DNA of 64,000 nt from Pseudoscleropodium purum (lineage: Eukaryota > Streptophyta > Bryopsida > Hypnales > Brachytheciaceae), in contig OZ017799.1 in assembly GCA_963969395.1 (NCBI GenBank), forward strand, positions 21,206,501 through 21,270,500. The letters are read 5' to 3'. Shown here piece by piece: positions 32,563 to 46,812 of this stretch (positions are counted from its first letter, which is position 1; every line of letters starts with the position of its first letter). The notes under the pieces were generated by a model that was not told the DNA's origin, searched no databases, and worked only from the letters and a program-made list of their open reading frames with translations. The position numbers were made by a program, and so were the translations under genes.

Positions 32563-33040
32563 ATCCACTCAAAAGATGGCTCCCCCCTGGTTTGCATTAG
32601 TTGTCCCCCCTCTCTCAAAAAATTTACAAGCCATTGATTTTTTTTAAGAAAAAATGCTTACCCTCGAAATTGACATTGATTTTTCAAAAAAACTTAAGCT
32701 GTTGATCTTGTGAAATTGAATCTGAGCCGTCTAAATACAAAATGAATATCGAATACATACACAATATTGGATATGGATACATGATGAATATTAAATATGG
32801 ATACTAGATACAAATATAGTATTGAATATGAATATAGGATGAATATTGAATATGGATACCAAATATGAATATAGTACCAAATACAAATATGGGAGGAATT
32901 ATCCCATTTTGATTGTTACTATATTGGAACCTGAAAATTACAAGAGGGGGAGGGGGAGGGGTTGCAATGAAAATTTTAAAATTTCTAAAACCCAAAAATA
33001 AGTACAAAAATGGAGTCACTTTTGAGTGGATAATGGGTAC
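32563..33040 (+). mobile_element. MITE-like element with internal ATGGATAC minisatellite, copy 2
   Basis: Ends are inverted: ATCCACTCAAAAGATGGCTCC at about 32568 and, on the other strand, ATCCACTCAAAAGTGACTCC at about 33015-33036; ACTATCCACTCAAAAGATG also recurs directly at about 33048. Inside are CCCCCCTCTC, AGCCATTGATTTTTT, GTTGATCTTG, then about 170 bp of degenerate GAATATGGATAC units (32735-32895) and a G-rich run. The same order of parts is seen at 5740-5970 and 44515-44790 (inverted). Confidence 0.55.
32946..32961 (+). other. G-rich run, possible quadruplex
   Basis: GGGGGAGGGGGAGGGG: three long G runs, which could be divided into four short ones. It lies in the MITE-like element and has no gene nearby. 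Confidence 0.3.
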
Positions 33041-35019
33041 CTCTCCTCACTATCCACTCAAAAGATGCCTCTACATCCAAAACTGGTCTAGAAACATGGA
33101 TGATAGAAGAGAGAAAAATTTACTTGCTATAGTGATTTTTATGGTTGTACCAAATGTATAATTGTTTTGATTATGGCAGTTGAGAAAGTCATCATCTATC
33201 AACACAATGTTGCAATTATGATGATGGCCTTATTTGTATTTGGGAACAAGAATAGGATGGTATAGAAATTTGATAGGCCAAGTGGATTTGCTTTATAATT
33301 TATTTTTGGATCATATAGTGCAAAAATGTTGGAAGAACATGTGCATGTGAGTAGTAAGACCTACATTTTTATACTTGTGCAATTTCACCTGCACCCATTT
33401 TGAACATAAAAGATATACAATAGAGAGTATAATTTGTTAGTTATGACACAATGAATCCCAAGTGAACAAAAGATGTTCAAGTTTCCAAATTACCATGTCT
33501 TAAAGCACCCAAACTGTAATATTTAGATACACAAGAATAAACCCTAACATTGGAATAGATATGAGGTTGCTTAATTGTATGAAATTTGGCCATTCTAACA
33601 AAAAAATTCTATCATCACAACAAGCCCTAAACAAGCTATAGTCAATGCTTTGGAATTAAAAAGAAAATATCTACAAAAAACCACATTAAATTATCAAATG
33701 TTGTAATTGAATTCTTAACAACTAACTTTAACAATCCATTCCAAATTTTCAAACAATTGAAACTTGATTTGAATGCACCAAACCAAATTATACAAGGCCG
33801 TTGTCTTTAACTTCCAATAATGAACTAAAACAACTGACATCAAATCTCAACACTAAGACCTGCACCACTTAAACATACCTTGAAGTGAAAAAATGAAGAG
33901 TTGCAAAGAACAATGCAAAGTACATGGCAAAAAAAATGAGAGTTGTGGAGAGTAGTGTGAAGTGAAAAAATAAGAGTTTCACAACAATGCAAAGCGAAAG
34001 AAAGAGAGCATTGTAAATTGAAAGAGGAAAAGCTCTAACAACGTTTTAAATCGCCCAGACATAAATGATATTTTAATGAAGTTGGAATTCTCTAGAATCC
34101 AAATTTCTTGTCCAAGGGATCAAGGCCACCCAAGAAACTTGACCTCTAGAGAAACCCTCTACGAAAAATGCTATCAGATAGGCAATTATGTCATTTTTCA
34201 TTCAAGATTGACATTCTCTACCGGATAAGTCTTGGCAATAGTGTAAACCCAATTTGATGAAGAATGAATTTTGCTCCAATCATATTGCTCCATTTCCTAA
34301 AAATTCTTGACCAATGCACCTCTCCACTATAGTATAAAGCAACCCTAAGTAAGTCTTGTCTCCACATGAAGAATCAAATACAAAGGTTCTTTGGTGTGTC
34401 TTGTCTCCACAGACTTTGTACTTTCAACTGAGGTTACCATAGTAAATTGACAAGGCACTAAGTTTGTCACTATTAGACCAAAATACTCAATAAGTAACTT
34501 ATCAATCATGATCAACGATCATAACTCTCAATGATGTTACACTAGTAACTTGACTACCAATGTATAAAATAAAAAATATGGCATTATTATTCTCCAAGTG
34601 TATAACTAACTCCAAGTCATTAAATTTGTCCCTCTCAAGAAAATCATATAGAAACATCTAAAAAATAAGTTGCTCTTGCTGCAAGGGGCGCATGTAGAGA
34701 TGGAAATGGTTAATATTAAATATTAGTGTGCCCCTCAAAAGCAACTTTAGACTCAATTGTGAGCTTCATTCACAATTTGAATAACCCTTCAAAATCCTTA
34801 ATCAAAGATAACTCAACAATGACTTATACAATGACTTGGAAAATTTGAAAAAATGGCAAATTTGTTGTATCTTCTAGCATTTTCACATCAAAATGAAAAA
34901 CTCTTGCAAGCTTAAATTTTGATGCCATCAACTCTAAGCCAAAGAAAATAGGCATTTACAAAACCTTGTAAGCAAAGGATTACATAACATCCTTTGAAAT
35001 AGAATCTCCACCTCTTCAC
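33041..35019. other. gene-free AT-rich spacer
   Basis: No gene is recognised and no repeat with a clear partner elsewhere in the window was found. Confidence 0.4.
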
Positions 35020-35140
35020 ACTACAAGAAAAAGGTGTATTTTAAGTGAGTTTTTAAGTATAGTCTTGAATATAAGATTATAAATAATGACCTTTAAAAAG
35101 ATTTTCAATAAAAATTTACTAAAAATACATGTGTTTCTAG
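35020..35140. mobile_element. short CACTA-type MITE, about 120 bp
   Basis: The left end CACTACAAGAAAAAGGTGTA is mirrored by the right end read on the other strand as CTACTAGAAACACATGTA, and pairing continues with gaps for about 40 bp on each side (TTTTAAGTGAGTTTTTAAG against TTTTTAGTAAATTTTTATT). No coding capacity. Confidence 0.5.
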
Positions 35141-35910
35141 TAGATGAAAACAAAGGGCCTTGGGTCTTAAATGTAATAGCAATAGTTGCCAAACCAAACA
35201 ATAGAGCCAATTGTATCTATCTAATTTGATTAGTTGGGCCACTATTGTGAATTTGCAATTGAAAATTTTTACTTTCATCAACAATAATAGGAACTACAAA
35301 ATTTCCCATCGTTTTAGTTTGAGTACCAACTATGACTACCTTCTCTCTAGAAGTTGCAAACATATATACATTAGACGTTGAAGTATTAGCATTGAATCTA
35401 GAAACAACTCTTGACTTAGAAATTTGGAATAGAAATATAGAGGTCTTGAGTTTCTACTCAAGCTCCACAACTATTGGCATATAACTTGCAAGCCACAATT
35501 CTAGATGAAGCATAAAGCAATGTACATTATTATGGTTGGTTTGACCAAAATTAATGCACTTCAACTTTTTCTTCTAAAGCTTTGCTTCAATTTTTATCTC
35601 AATTTTTACTTCGTCTTTCATTTTGAACTCTTGAGATTAAGATAGATGCTTAGGAAGCTTTGAACAGTTGAAATCTTTGTTAGTATAACAATCTTTGACC
35701 ATTCTACCAATAATGTAAATGCCAATTAGGCTTAATCACAACCAAATTGGCCAAAATCGAAGATTATTTTTTGGATTGAAGAATTAGCCATCCAAAATAG
35801 CATGTCTACAACATCTTACTAATAGAGGCATGATCACGCCTTTCTATAATAAAAAAGACTTAAGTCTAAGTAGCCCTACCTTCATAGTCTAGAATGATCT
35901 ATAGTGAAGC

Positions 35911-37340
35911 CACCACTACAAGAAATCAGGAGTAAATGTGACTAGGTGTCCAGAATGACTAGAATACGATTGGTCCCTCCATAATTGCACTAGAATTTTG
36001 CAACCCATAGCGTCCCAATCACTCAGCAATCAATTGCGACTACGAGATGAACCAACAACAACGTTTGTTTTTCATCCATAGTTTTCCATTGACAACGTCA
36101 TCAATCGGAGAACGTAGGAAATGGCATAGAGAACTCAATTATGAAAGATGACTTCTTGTCAATCATATGTCACTTAAACATGACTCATGTTGATTAATGC
36201 ATGATTGAGTATTAGGTTTAGGGTGACTGACTTAGAAAGTGGTGTGATGACATGGCTAGCTTCTTGTTGCAGTTCAAGGTCACTAACTTCCCTCACTTAT
36301 GTTGCAATAATACGAAGTCATGCAAATTGAACGTGGGCACTAGGACATAATAGGAACACAACTCAGTTGTTACTTGCAGTAGGGTCATAGGTGGTTTGTA
36401 AAATTTTTCAGTATTTGTCCCTCCTAGACAAGCAGAACTACACTGTGTTGCTAACAAAAATGTAACTAGCATATTTGTCACAAATAGGGGAGGTCAGTTA
36501 AGGGGATGGAAAAAAGTGGTATATTTTGATAAAATTGTGCAATCTTTATCATAGTTGTAGAACCATCTTTATTTTTTACTAAAACTTCAAAATATGAAAT
36601 ATTAGAAAAGCAATTGCTTCATCATAGTTGTAGAAATATTTTTTTACCAAAATCCTAAATATAAAAAAACTAAAAAACTAATTAAAGGATCTTAAAGTTA
36701 CCTTCTTAAAATATTTATTGTATTGTTCAAAATAAATGTATTTGACTTTATAAAACTTTCAAAGTATGGATTGTGTAACAAAAGTTGAAGTCAAGGAATC
36801 CTAGAACCATTTCAGATTTTAGTTATTTAGATTTTTTTTTATTTAAAATTTGAATTTAGAAAATTACTTCATAATACTCAACTATCACCCTCCAAAAATA
36901 CATTTTTGTAAAAAGTAGTGCATTACAAGAATATTTTAACCTGTAATAACTAAAATTATTATGATTTACCAACATTAGTGTCACTTATAGTAATAGGTTA
37001 AATCCTTGTAATGATTTTAATATGTATTAGTTTAGTTTTCAATTTTATATTGACATATCCATCATGTTATTTATTTGGTAAATTGTTACATTAGTAAGTT
37101 ATTGTAGTATACAATTTGAATAATTCAACATTATTTTTCAAAATAATCAAAGTAGGGTTGTTTACCTAGGTTTGAGTTGTTTATTGGACATAATGATCAA
37201 TAGAGGCATACACTTTATATATGTAAATGCCTACAAACAACTCTCAGGAGACAAAATGCATATGCATTCTTCAAGGAAGACTTCCGCATCAGTCACATTG
37301 AAGTCACACTACAAGAAATTGACTTAAAGAAGACTAATAT
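35911..37340. other. two further CACTACAAGAAA termini
   Basis: CACTACAAGAAATCAGGAG starts at about 35912 and CACTACAAGAAATTGAC at about 37307, both like CACTA element ends. I could not pair either with an opposite end. Sequence downstream of the second (37860-38130) is rich in ACTAAAACGTGACT/GCAACTAAAA motifs that resemble subterminal repeats. No transposase is visible, and no gene is seen from 35141 to 42832. Confidence 0.35.
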
Positions 37341-38130
37341 GCAACTCCATTATGACTTAGACACTACTACACAAGCAGATATGAGTAGAATCCCTTTAAC
37401 CTCTGTGCTTTACAGTAATTGGACAACATTGGCTTTATAACTTTAGATCTAAGGCTTGAAATCTCAAACAAGTTTTTGGAAATGAAAGATTGTTTGTTTT
37501 CCCAACTTTTCTTAGTTTCAAGTTTTTTAAAAAGGCAATGAACCATGCCTAAATGTGGTCTAAAATTTTATTTTAATATAACTCCTATATTTTACATATC
37601 TCATATCATTTGTCATACCTCCTACTACCCCACTTGTATAAATATCTTGTCTTTTCAAGGCGTAATATTCATATTAAGTGGCCTTTGAAGCTATGTAACA
37701 TAGTTGTCAAATACGGTGTATTTTGTATGATGTACTATGTATAATATATTGTGTATGTACTATGTATGATGTACTATATGTGACCTATTTTGTGTGAGGC
37801 TAAACTAAAATGGTAACAAACACATAACTCTGAAATGATTCAATCGTCACTTGCACACAACTACATAGTAACTCCAGTTTCTAAATTCCATGGCTAAAAA
37901 ATGACTATGCACATGTCATTCAACAATAATGAAATGCAACTGAAAACGCAACTAAAATGCAACTAAAACACGACTATAGAATGACTTCAAAATATTGATG
38001 ATGCGGAGGTCACATCAGCCAGAAAAAGACAAGGTTGTAATTGAAACGTGACTGAAACATGACTACTGACATAGGGGTCCACATCAACCAGAATAAGATA
38101 AGGTCGTGACTAAAACGTGACTAAAACATG

Positions 38131-41100
38131 GTTGTAGACATTGGATGATGTCAACAAAATTCACTCAAAAAAGGGGCAATTGCCTATGCTTTTTTCAAAA
38201 TTTCCTCTTCCATGTCAACAATCTTTTTTCATCCTCATCCATTCAATTTTGTCCTCCAAAATGGATGGTGATATTACAATGACCCAAATGCAAGTAGCGA
38301 TCTCATAGTTTTTAGGGTTGTTTGAGTATCATGTGCCATATGTGAAATGAATTGGCTACTATGAAGCCTTTTCATTAACATTGCATGCTTTTCCTTCAAA
38401 TTGTTATCCAAAGCCCTTTCACCAAAAGTTTTGGGCTTTATATTTCTTGTATCTTCAAAAGACAAAAGAAAGATACAATTCTTTCTTTGATAATACTAAT
38501 AAACTCTATTTAAGCCTCTCCATATTCTTCAATTTCTTAAAGATTGAGGCAATTAGACGGCCTCTATTCACTACTTGTAAGTCCAAAGTGATCCATGTTC
38601 CAAATATTGAGATAGAAGCTCAAAGGCATGCCAATCACTAAAATTAGGTGACCTTTGGCCCATTTCTTTGAAAGTGAACCAAGTACAAAATTGAAGCTTC
38701 TAATTTAACAAGGAAATGCCCTCTACATGTTCCAAGAATCAATCAAGTATTGAACTACAATGATTGTCTTCCATGTCATCAAACATGTCTACACTCAAGA
38801 TCCAAAGCCTCCTAGTGATATTCAATCTCAAAAGCCTCATTGTATAGTATTCATCCTTAGGCCAAAGTCCTCGGTGCATTCACCTTCAAAGTTTTTTGGC
38901 AAGGGAGATTAATAATATCAACTCCTAATTTATACTATAAAAAAATAATTTGTATACTTGCAGCTATTCAAAGGCTACCTAGATATAACCTGCACCTACA
39001 TTTGTAATTGCCAATAAACTTGCAATCTATTGGTCATTATTCCAACCTCACTACAAGGAAAACAAACACCTCCCACTTAATGTGCAAAAAACAGTGTCAC
39101 CACTAATTACCTTGTGACTTCATCACCAAGATAAATCTATGAAAATGAAACCTATCCATAAATAAAAAATGGAACAACACCAACAAATTCTATAAACAAT
39201 GTCCACACAAATGGGTAAGGTACCAATATAAAATCCAAAAAATTCAAATTAGATCTTCTTTTCTAAAAAACTAAATGCAAAAATACAAGAAAGTTCCCCC
39301 TACAACTCAAATAGTATCAAGTACAATGTAAAATACAAATAAAGCAAAGGCAAATGAGAAAATGGACAAAATACCAAGCCCAAAGTCTCTACAACCTTCA
39401 AAATTTCACTATTTGATGCCCTATACCTCTACTAAATGCCTCCAAATCTATGAAAGTATGTAGAATCCTTGAGCTCGTGGACCTAAATTACACTCAAAGT
39501 TTGCCTCAAATTGATCTATAGTGCCTCTCGAAAAGAGCAAACTAAGATGGCAACTAAAATGAATGTAAAACGGTCAAAATGTCATAGTTTAACAAACAAA
39601 TGGAGCAAAACATTTCATCAAATGCATATATTTGCTCAAAAGTTGCACCACTTCATTCTTTGAAGCCTAAGGTATAGAATGTATCCAAAATTCAGTAAAA
39701 TATGACACCATATGCCCCTAGAAGGTTTGAGGATGGAGGCTTAAACAATTTTTGTACTCCTTCTATTCTTTATTAAAAACAAATCAAAATCTACAAATTT
39801 CTAAGATTTTGAATTTTCAAAATCTACCCCAAATTAAAGATTTCAGAAATTTAGTCAATATTTAGAATTGGAGATTAGATGAATATTTGAAAATCCTTTG
39901 AATGGATGAACTTTGGTGAATGATAATTAGGTGGATGAACATTGTTACGTCAAGAGCCTCCACTATATTGACCACCAATCATTCGCTTCTATCCACTAGT
40001 GACAACTTGATGGTCATTAACTATTGATCATCTATTAAGTGAAGATAGGATGTTCATGGCCATCCAATTATGGTGAAGTAATGTTTTTAGCAAGGTTTCT
40101 TGTCCACAACAAAAACTCACAAAGGCTATTGAAGTCAAAAATGGGCCAAAAAATAAAAAAATGTTTTATAAAAGTTTAGCATTCTAACTACCAACAACCT
40201 ACTAAGTGCACTATAAACCATGTACACTCAATTATTTGTCAAATTAGCCTCCACCTACACCAAAAACTTCAAGAGGAAGAGATTCTTGTCTTGTGAAAGC
40301 ATTAGAAATCCTCCCCATGCAAGATAGTCAAGTGTCTCTCACTCCATGATAAGAAAACTCAAGACTATGCATGCATATAAGAAAAAACACAAAGTTTATA
40401 AGAAGACTAAATCAACATAGCCACAATCCTCACAACAAAAGAAATCTCTCCCTAAAACTCACACAAAATTTAATTGCCAAGTCAAAGAAGCTTCTTTGTT
40501 GAAGTCCTCCAATTGAATCTTAATTGACCAAAATAAAAATTCAACTCTACATGAGATTCTTAATGACTAAAGATATCCTAAAAACATAGCATGGTCTAGA
40601 TAAATTACATTAGTTCAGTAAAGAATACACTATGATATGCTTCAATAATAAATGCCACATTACGTAACAATATGTTTTCTCTTGGGTCTAGGCTAGGTTC
40701 CAAAAAACATAGATGAATGACACCAGGACTACATACCTCAATAAGGAACAAGACTCTATTGTATCCATGAATTGAAAGGAAGATCAAATGTATTGTATGT
40801 AAGTTTGATTGTGTATTACAAGAGAAACACCTATATCCAACCAAGGTCTTATACTTTACATGTAGAACACCAATATTTTCAGCCAAGCGAGGAGTGATTT
40901 GTAGGTTATAATATCCACATACTAGTTATGTATGTGGATACTAAAATATCATAACACATGTCTTTGTTATTTTGTGCAAGAATGAGAAAGTAATTGTATC
41001 TTCAATGAATAGAATTAGAAGACTCTAGACAGTGGCTATGGACTAAGACTTTTTGGCTCCCAAAAAGTACAATAATTTCAATTTTGGAAATAAAATTACA

Positions 41101-42832
41101 AAAAAATTGTAGTCCCTATATTTCCTATATTTCTATAGGGGAAAATGTGCATCCTCTCATATTATTCATCATGTAGATCACAAAATTGTTTAAATGGTCG
41201 GGTATTTGTATTTCTACCTTATTTATATATTGTAGGTTTAGAAAGTTCAACATCCTAAATCAAAGTCTATAATTCAAATTTTCAGAATTTATCATCCATT
41301 GTAAGCTCCAAATTTTTACCTTGTTCTTTTTATCATTCCTTAGATTTCAAATTTTATCAATTGAATAATGCATGTGGCACCAATTTAGTGGAGTCCCTAT
41401 TTTATTGTGAAGCTAGGGCCATAAATGTAACATCATTTAGTTACACTACATCAACCTTTACAATAGCCATTAGAAGTCTTATTATCCATTAATTGGATTA
41501 TAAATGTTTTGAAAAGCTTGTTGCCGAAGCTACATGACAAAAATGGAATAAATCCAAGAATGTTGAAAATGCAATTCTTGACTATTCTTCAACAATGTGA
41601 CTAGTGCTTCAATGATTTTTGTACAAGGTTCAAAGTCACTTCGCATAGTAGGAATGAGAAGGAAGAGAAAGAAGATCTTACATTTGAATTCTTTTCAAGT
41701 TCTCAATGCACTTTGTCTAACAATCTCCAAATCTCCATTCACTCTATATATCTTACTAGTGATTTTTTAAGTTAAATTTTTGACAATTTTTTTGTTAAAT
41801 GTTTGGCAAAATCTTACTTGATTTGGGTAACACTTGCTAACACACTAGAAAAAAAAGATAAAAATGTCAATGACATCACCCCGAAAAAAAATTCAAAAAA
41901 TAATATGGTTTGCCAAAATTTGGATGAAATTTTCTAATTTTAAGCAACATTGGAGATGAAAATACACGTGCAACGGACAATTGTCCCCCAAAATCAATGA
42001 TTGTTCAAACTCACCGGCATTGCCCCAAGCAAGTTGTGCTCTGCACCGACATCTAAGTTGCAGATTCATGCACCAAAAATGACGGGTGGTGTAAGTTGAG
42101 GTGATTGACCAATAATCAATTTCATTGTAAGTTAAAGGCCCATGTGCATTGAAATCACTGCCGGAGAGTTAGGTCCAGTGTTAATGCAATTGGGTACAAA
42201 TGCAATAATATAATTTATGGGAATGTGATATGAATTCAATTCGACAGTGCTACAGTAATTAACCCTTAAAACAAAGGACTGGTCAGCGTGGAAATCATAT
42301 GTTTTGGTGCAAGACACTAAAAGTAGACCAACCTGTTACCACCTTGATTAGGTTGGAGCCAATTCCAACAAAGGCACCTATTTTTCAAATGTGTGCACAT
42401 GTTTCACAAATCAAACCCAAGTGAAATTCTAATTTTCTGATAAAAATTGAAATTTCTTTGAATTTTTGAAGTTGGTTGTCCTAAAATTACAATATCCCCT
42501 ATGGAGTGCGTTAGAAAAGTCAAATCAACAACCCATAACTGCCATAGATTGTATCTACGAGCACTTAGATAACCATTAATCAATGATAGACATGTTACCC
42601 AAGTTGAAATGAATGGGCTAATTTTGTCAAAAAAACAAATGGTCTTAAATGAATTTTGTGGTAATAATGGGGCTTAAAATAGGATGGCAGTAATAGGAAA
42701 ATGGTGGCTATAGGCTACTTTAAATCCTATCCACAAAATGAGCCTAGAAGGATAATTTTGGGGTTCTCTAAAAATAAAAGTAAAAAAATGCCCCTTATTT
42801 TGAGCCGGATTTAGGGTATATTCTAGACCTCT
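38131..42832. other. gene-free AT-rich spacer
   Basis: Open frames up to about 93 codons occur (40605-40886 minus and 38381-38641 plus), but they start with non-ATG codons or lack any recognisable domain. No ribosomal, tRNA or conserved protein signal was identified. Confidence 0.4.
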
Positions 42833-43704
42833 CATTATAAAAAATTTCAACCTTGTAGAAGGTTGCTAAGAAGGTTTGTTCACCGTCATCGATGTTTTTT
42901 AGAAGTGTACTATTCCCCTATACCCGCTCAATTTGATGGGCGGGTAGTGCATGATTGGGCTCAAAAATAGACCGTCCAGATGAAATTGCAAACTTAGTTC
43001 TTTTTCCATTTTGATGACTACAGTACTTGGATAGTAGGTTTAGCACTTTGGTGCCAAATAATTAATTAAAGTTCAAAAATAAAGTTTGGCTCTTCATTAT
43101 TTCATTTTCAAGAATTCGGCACTTAACTGAAAATTATAAATCAAATTTAGCATCTAACATACAATATCTACAATTTAGATTGAAAAAATTGTTGTAGGAT
43201 CCATCTAATTGAAAAAGAATCACCTTGAGAACAAGTCACATTCACTTATACAAGTGGAGTGGTGGGAAGAAAAGCAACTAGTGTGGGATATGTAGGATTA
43301 GTAAGAGCTTAATCTATGTTTTGACACTGAGCAATCAAATTCTCACCTTCAATCTATCCCATACCTTTTGAAGATTCAAAATGGACACTAGATTTCATTA
43401 TAAAAATGACTACTCCACAATTTAATCTCACAATGCATCAATGAATAAATTTCTTTACTTTGCCTTTGAAAATTGGTTCAAATATAAATGTTCAAATGAT
43501 GAGTTGGTGCTTTGCTCAGTGGGTTCTTAATAAATTTTTTGAATTTTTGGCTAACCATCTTCATATTGCCTAGAGATGTGTTGGCACTAGTAGTGCCAAC
43601 TTGGACATTGGACATTGTGTACGGGCAACCAAGAACTTGGCACTCGAAATCATCCCCTCTCAAAAAACTTGCAGCCCTTCTATGGCTTCATTTTTTTCCT
43701 AATG
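42833..43704 (+). repeat. dispersed GGCAC-palindrome element, copy 2
   Basis: Full-length partner of 6942-7844, with the same ends (CATTATAAAAAATTTCA and TTTTTTTCCTAATG) and the same internal palindrome TTGGCACTAGTAGTGCCAA, here at 43581-43599, unchanged although the rest has diverged by perhaps 12-15 percent. Confidence 0.8.
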
Positions 43705-44380
43705 TTCAGCAAATATGAAGCCTTTGATTGCAAATATGAAATCAAAATTTGCAAAAAAGAATTGTGTGAAAAATAAAAAAAATTCCTAAGTTTCCTTCCA
43801 TAATAAATCCATCTTGCTAGGTCCATTTTGTAGGTAGGATTTAATGTCCCGATGTTTTGGTACTGTGTAAATTTTTGGAATGAAAAAAATGCAAAAGCAC
43901 TTATTAGAAGTCAAGGTATTGTAAAAGACCTTTCTTTTTCACACAAAATTTGGAGGATAAATATTTGCACTTTTGTCATACATGGAGAGATTCTTTGTCA
44001 ATGTCTGCCACATCATTTATAAATTAAACCATTATGTTTGCTCTTGATAGCAATGTATTCACCTACTGGTAGTAAATTGCCAGATTCAACAAACATAAGG
44101 CAACCAATCCATTTCCTACCACTTAAACAATTGAGAATCTCTAGAGCATGGGGATGCTGAGTAGAAATTTTTTCCATGTACAAAAATAGGTTTCAAAAGG
44201 ATTCAGAATTTTTCAGAATTCTATTTTTCAAATCAAAATTACCATGAATTTTTTTCGGTGAAGATTCTCTTTGTCCTATATTAGTCATATAAATCATCCT
44301 ATTTCTAACCACATGTTGGTAGCAAAATTGAGAATCCTATAGCCAATCATGATGAGTTGTGATAGGCAGTTCTACTTCTT

Positions 44381-44422
44381 TTGAGCTCATGTCATTGTGA
44401 CAAAATTGTCACAATGAGCTCA
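44381..44422. repeat. inverted repeat around GTGACAA / TTGTCAC
   Basis: TTGAGCT, a 5-base insertion, then CATTGTGACAA, two bases, and the exact complement TTGTCACAATGAGCTCAA: an 18-bp paired stem with one 5-base bulge. Confidence 0.75.
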
Positions 44423-44514
44423 AATAAAATAAAATCCATTTTTAAAAATTAATCCCCTTGAGGTACACGAAACATTTTAGATTAATTTAATTTTTGTTTG
44501 AAAACCATACCCAT

Positions 44515-44790
44515 CCCTTGACTCTGTAATTTTGAAGTGAAGGTGGGCATGGCATTTGATATGGGATAAATCTTGTATCCATATCCCCATATAGTATTTG
44601 TATTCCCATATTGTATCTATATACTTTACCCATACATCTATCCATGTTTTGTACCGGCACCATATCCCACACTGTATCTTATATCATATTCCGTATTTGT
44701 ATTTAGATCAACAACATCCAGGAGAGAGGATTTTTTTTAAATTTTAAATCAATGGCTCTCAATTCTCCGCTGGAGAGAGGAGGGAGGAAA
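44515..44790 (-). repeat. dispersed element with internal ATGGATAC minisatellite, copy 3
   Basis: On the minus strand: CCTCTCTCC, GAGAGCCATTGATTT, GTTGATCTAAATACAAATA, then an array of ATATGGATAC-like units to about 44540. This is the same part order as the copies at 5740 and 32563. Confidence 0.55.
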
Positions 44791-45167
44791 TTAGAAGAAA
44801 TGGAGGGTTCACCTCTTTTCAACTCATTGTCATTGTCATTGTATAAGTGCTACAACTAATCATTTACTCTTCTCTACTAGCACGGAAATTGAACATCCTA
44901 TGTAGCAAAAATGGGGGGTGATTAAAAAATAAGTCAGCTACTATAACTAAAGCTTAGGCCCAACTGAACCTCAAAGATAAGGAAACTTATTAGAAGGAAC
45001 TCAATTAGACACTAGTGCATGCCTCACTTCAAACCCCTCTACAATTCTACGTATACCAAATACTTTCTAACATCATTTATGTAACCCATAAAAATTTTAT
45101 AATTACATTTTATCAAGAAACTTCCAAAATTGACATTTAGTACAATGAGCTATGGTAAAAAAAGTAC

Positions 45168-46075
45168 TATTTTTGCATGTTCAATCATAGGATCTTGCCC
45201 AAGAGTTGCATGACAATGTGTAGAAAAGATTTGAGAAACTTTTACCTTATAGATTGTAAGATATTAGTATTCAAAGTGAAAAAAAAGGTTTTAGGTGAAC
45301 CTAGCAATCCTAGGTTTTCATACTTCGAATCTTAATTTTTTTACACTATAAAGATTTGAGGATTAAAATATTTTTGGTAGAAAATCGAGTTGAGGATTTA
45401 AGAATTATTTAAAAAATAAAATAAAGGATGATTTTCATCCTTTAAAAATTTATTAAGTAGAAATAAATACAAGATGGAAGGAAAAATGAAATTAGTAATA
45501 GTTCAAAAATTGAAATATGTCAATCCTAATGATGAGATTGTTGTAGCAAATAATCTACACATAGTGGAAATTCTTTGTTTTGAAAAATTGTGAAAATTGA
45601 GCTTAGAAACAAATCCTATATAATAGTTTTTTTAGAAAATACTTTGATTACTTACAAAAACAAGACTCATCATAACTTTTACATGCCTAATTTAAATTGA
45701 ACAAATCAAAGCTTTCCAATTGGACATGAATATAATTCAAGGAAGGAAAAAAAATTAAATTAACTTTGAATTTTTTATTTGATTTTGGTGACCCTAAGTC
45801 AAGCATTTTTGAGCTTTAGAACGAATAGCTTTTTTTCTAGGCAACAATTTGAAATCAAAATTACATTCCCCCAAAGCAAATACATTCTCTTACCTTCGAA
45901 AGAAGTTTAAGAAAATTATTTTAGAATTTGACCCCATAGAGACCTACCCAAAATTCTTGAATACCCATTTCAAGACTTTGAGCCTTTGGAGGTTATTCTT
46001 TAAAGGTTTTTGACTATGTTTTCATCCAAAATGTCCCCAAACTATCATTTTTGATACAACTACTAAATTAAAAAG
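45168..46075 (+). repeat. AT-rich dispersed repeat, copy 2
   Basis: Matches 53298-54225 along its length: TTTTGCATGTTCAATCATAG against TTTTGCATATCTAACCATAG at the start, then TAGATTGTAAGATATTAG against TAGATTGTTAAATATTTG, then an AATCAAAGCTTT segment, then GGCAACAATTTGAAATCAAA against GGCGCCAATTTAAAATTAAA. No conserved ORF is seen. Confidence 0.6.
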
Positions 46076-46079
46076 AAAA

Positions 46080-46812
46080 GAAAAACATTTTTGGACACAT
46101 GTAACTATAGGATTCTTATAGTATATTGGTTTGAAAAAATGTAAAATTCTTTTTAGAAATTTCCACTATATAAATTGCAAAATATTAGCATTTGAATTGA
46201 CAAGAATCCTTTTATTGCCCCTATGAAAATTGGGCAGTTGTACTTCATAGAGTCACATTTGTATGAAAAAACGTCCAAAATGGTGGTGCTTCTTTGGATT
46301 CATTCTTCAAGGCAAGTTGGATACATGCTTGAAAAAAAAATCAAATCATTTGAAATTGTACAACATATAGGAAAAAAATAGTAAGTTGAATAAAGTAGAA
46401 AATGAATAAATTTTTTTTAATTATTAAGAATTTAGTTATAGAATTGAAAAATGTGAATCTCAATTGTTATAACGTTGTAAAAAACAATCAACATCCTCTA
46501 ATTTTATTTTTTTCCAAAAAATTGAAAAATAAGTTAAATAATGAACTTCAAAATTTATTTTAGAATAGAAAATCTATAACTACCTACAATCTAAAACTCC
46601 TCATAGCTTTCATCTCATTAATCAAAATGAAATGATTCAAAGCTTTACACAAATATATGAATTAAAAAAATCAATTTCAAATTTTTGTTTTTAAAAAAAG
46701 CGATTTTTAAAGAGTTTTATTGAGTTCCCCAAGCTACCTGTTGAGTAATAAAAATTATATACCATATAATAACTTATTAACCATATAGTCAAAAAAGTTA
46801 TGAAAATCATTC
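46080..46812 (+). repeat. AT-rich dispersed repeat, copy 3 (tandem to copy 2)
   Basis: It starts with CATGTAACTATAGGATTCTT, resembling the start of copy 2, continues with TATAAATTGCAAAATATTAG, and its second half matches 9479-9905. With copy 2 it forms a tandem pair of diverged repeats. Region 46813-47900 is AT-rich with no gene recognised. Confidence 0.5.

Noticed and set aside
40605..40886. 93-codon minus-strand frame in the large gene-free region
   Set aside because: Starts with TTG, resembles nothing known, and sits in repeat-rich AT DNA; at most a piece of an old transposon.
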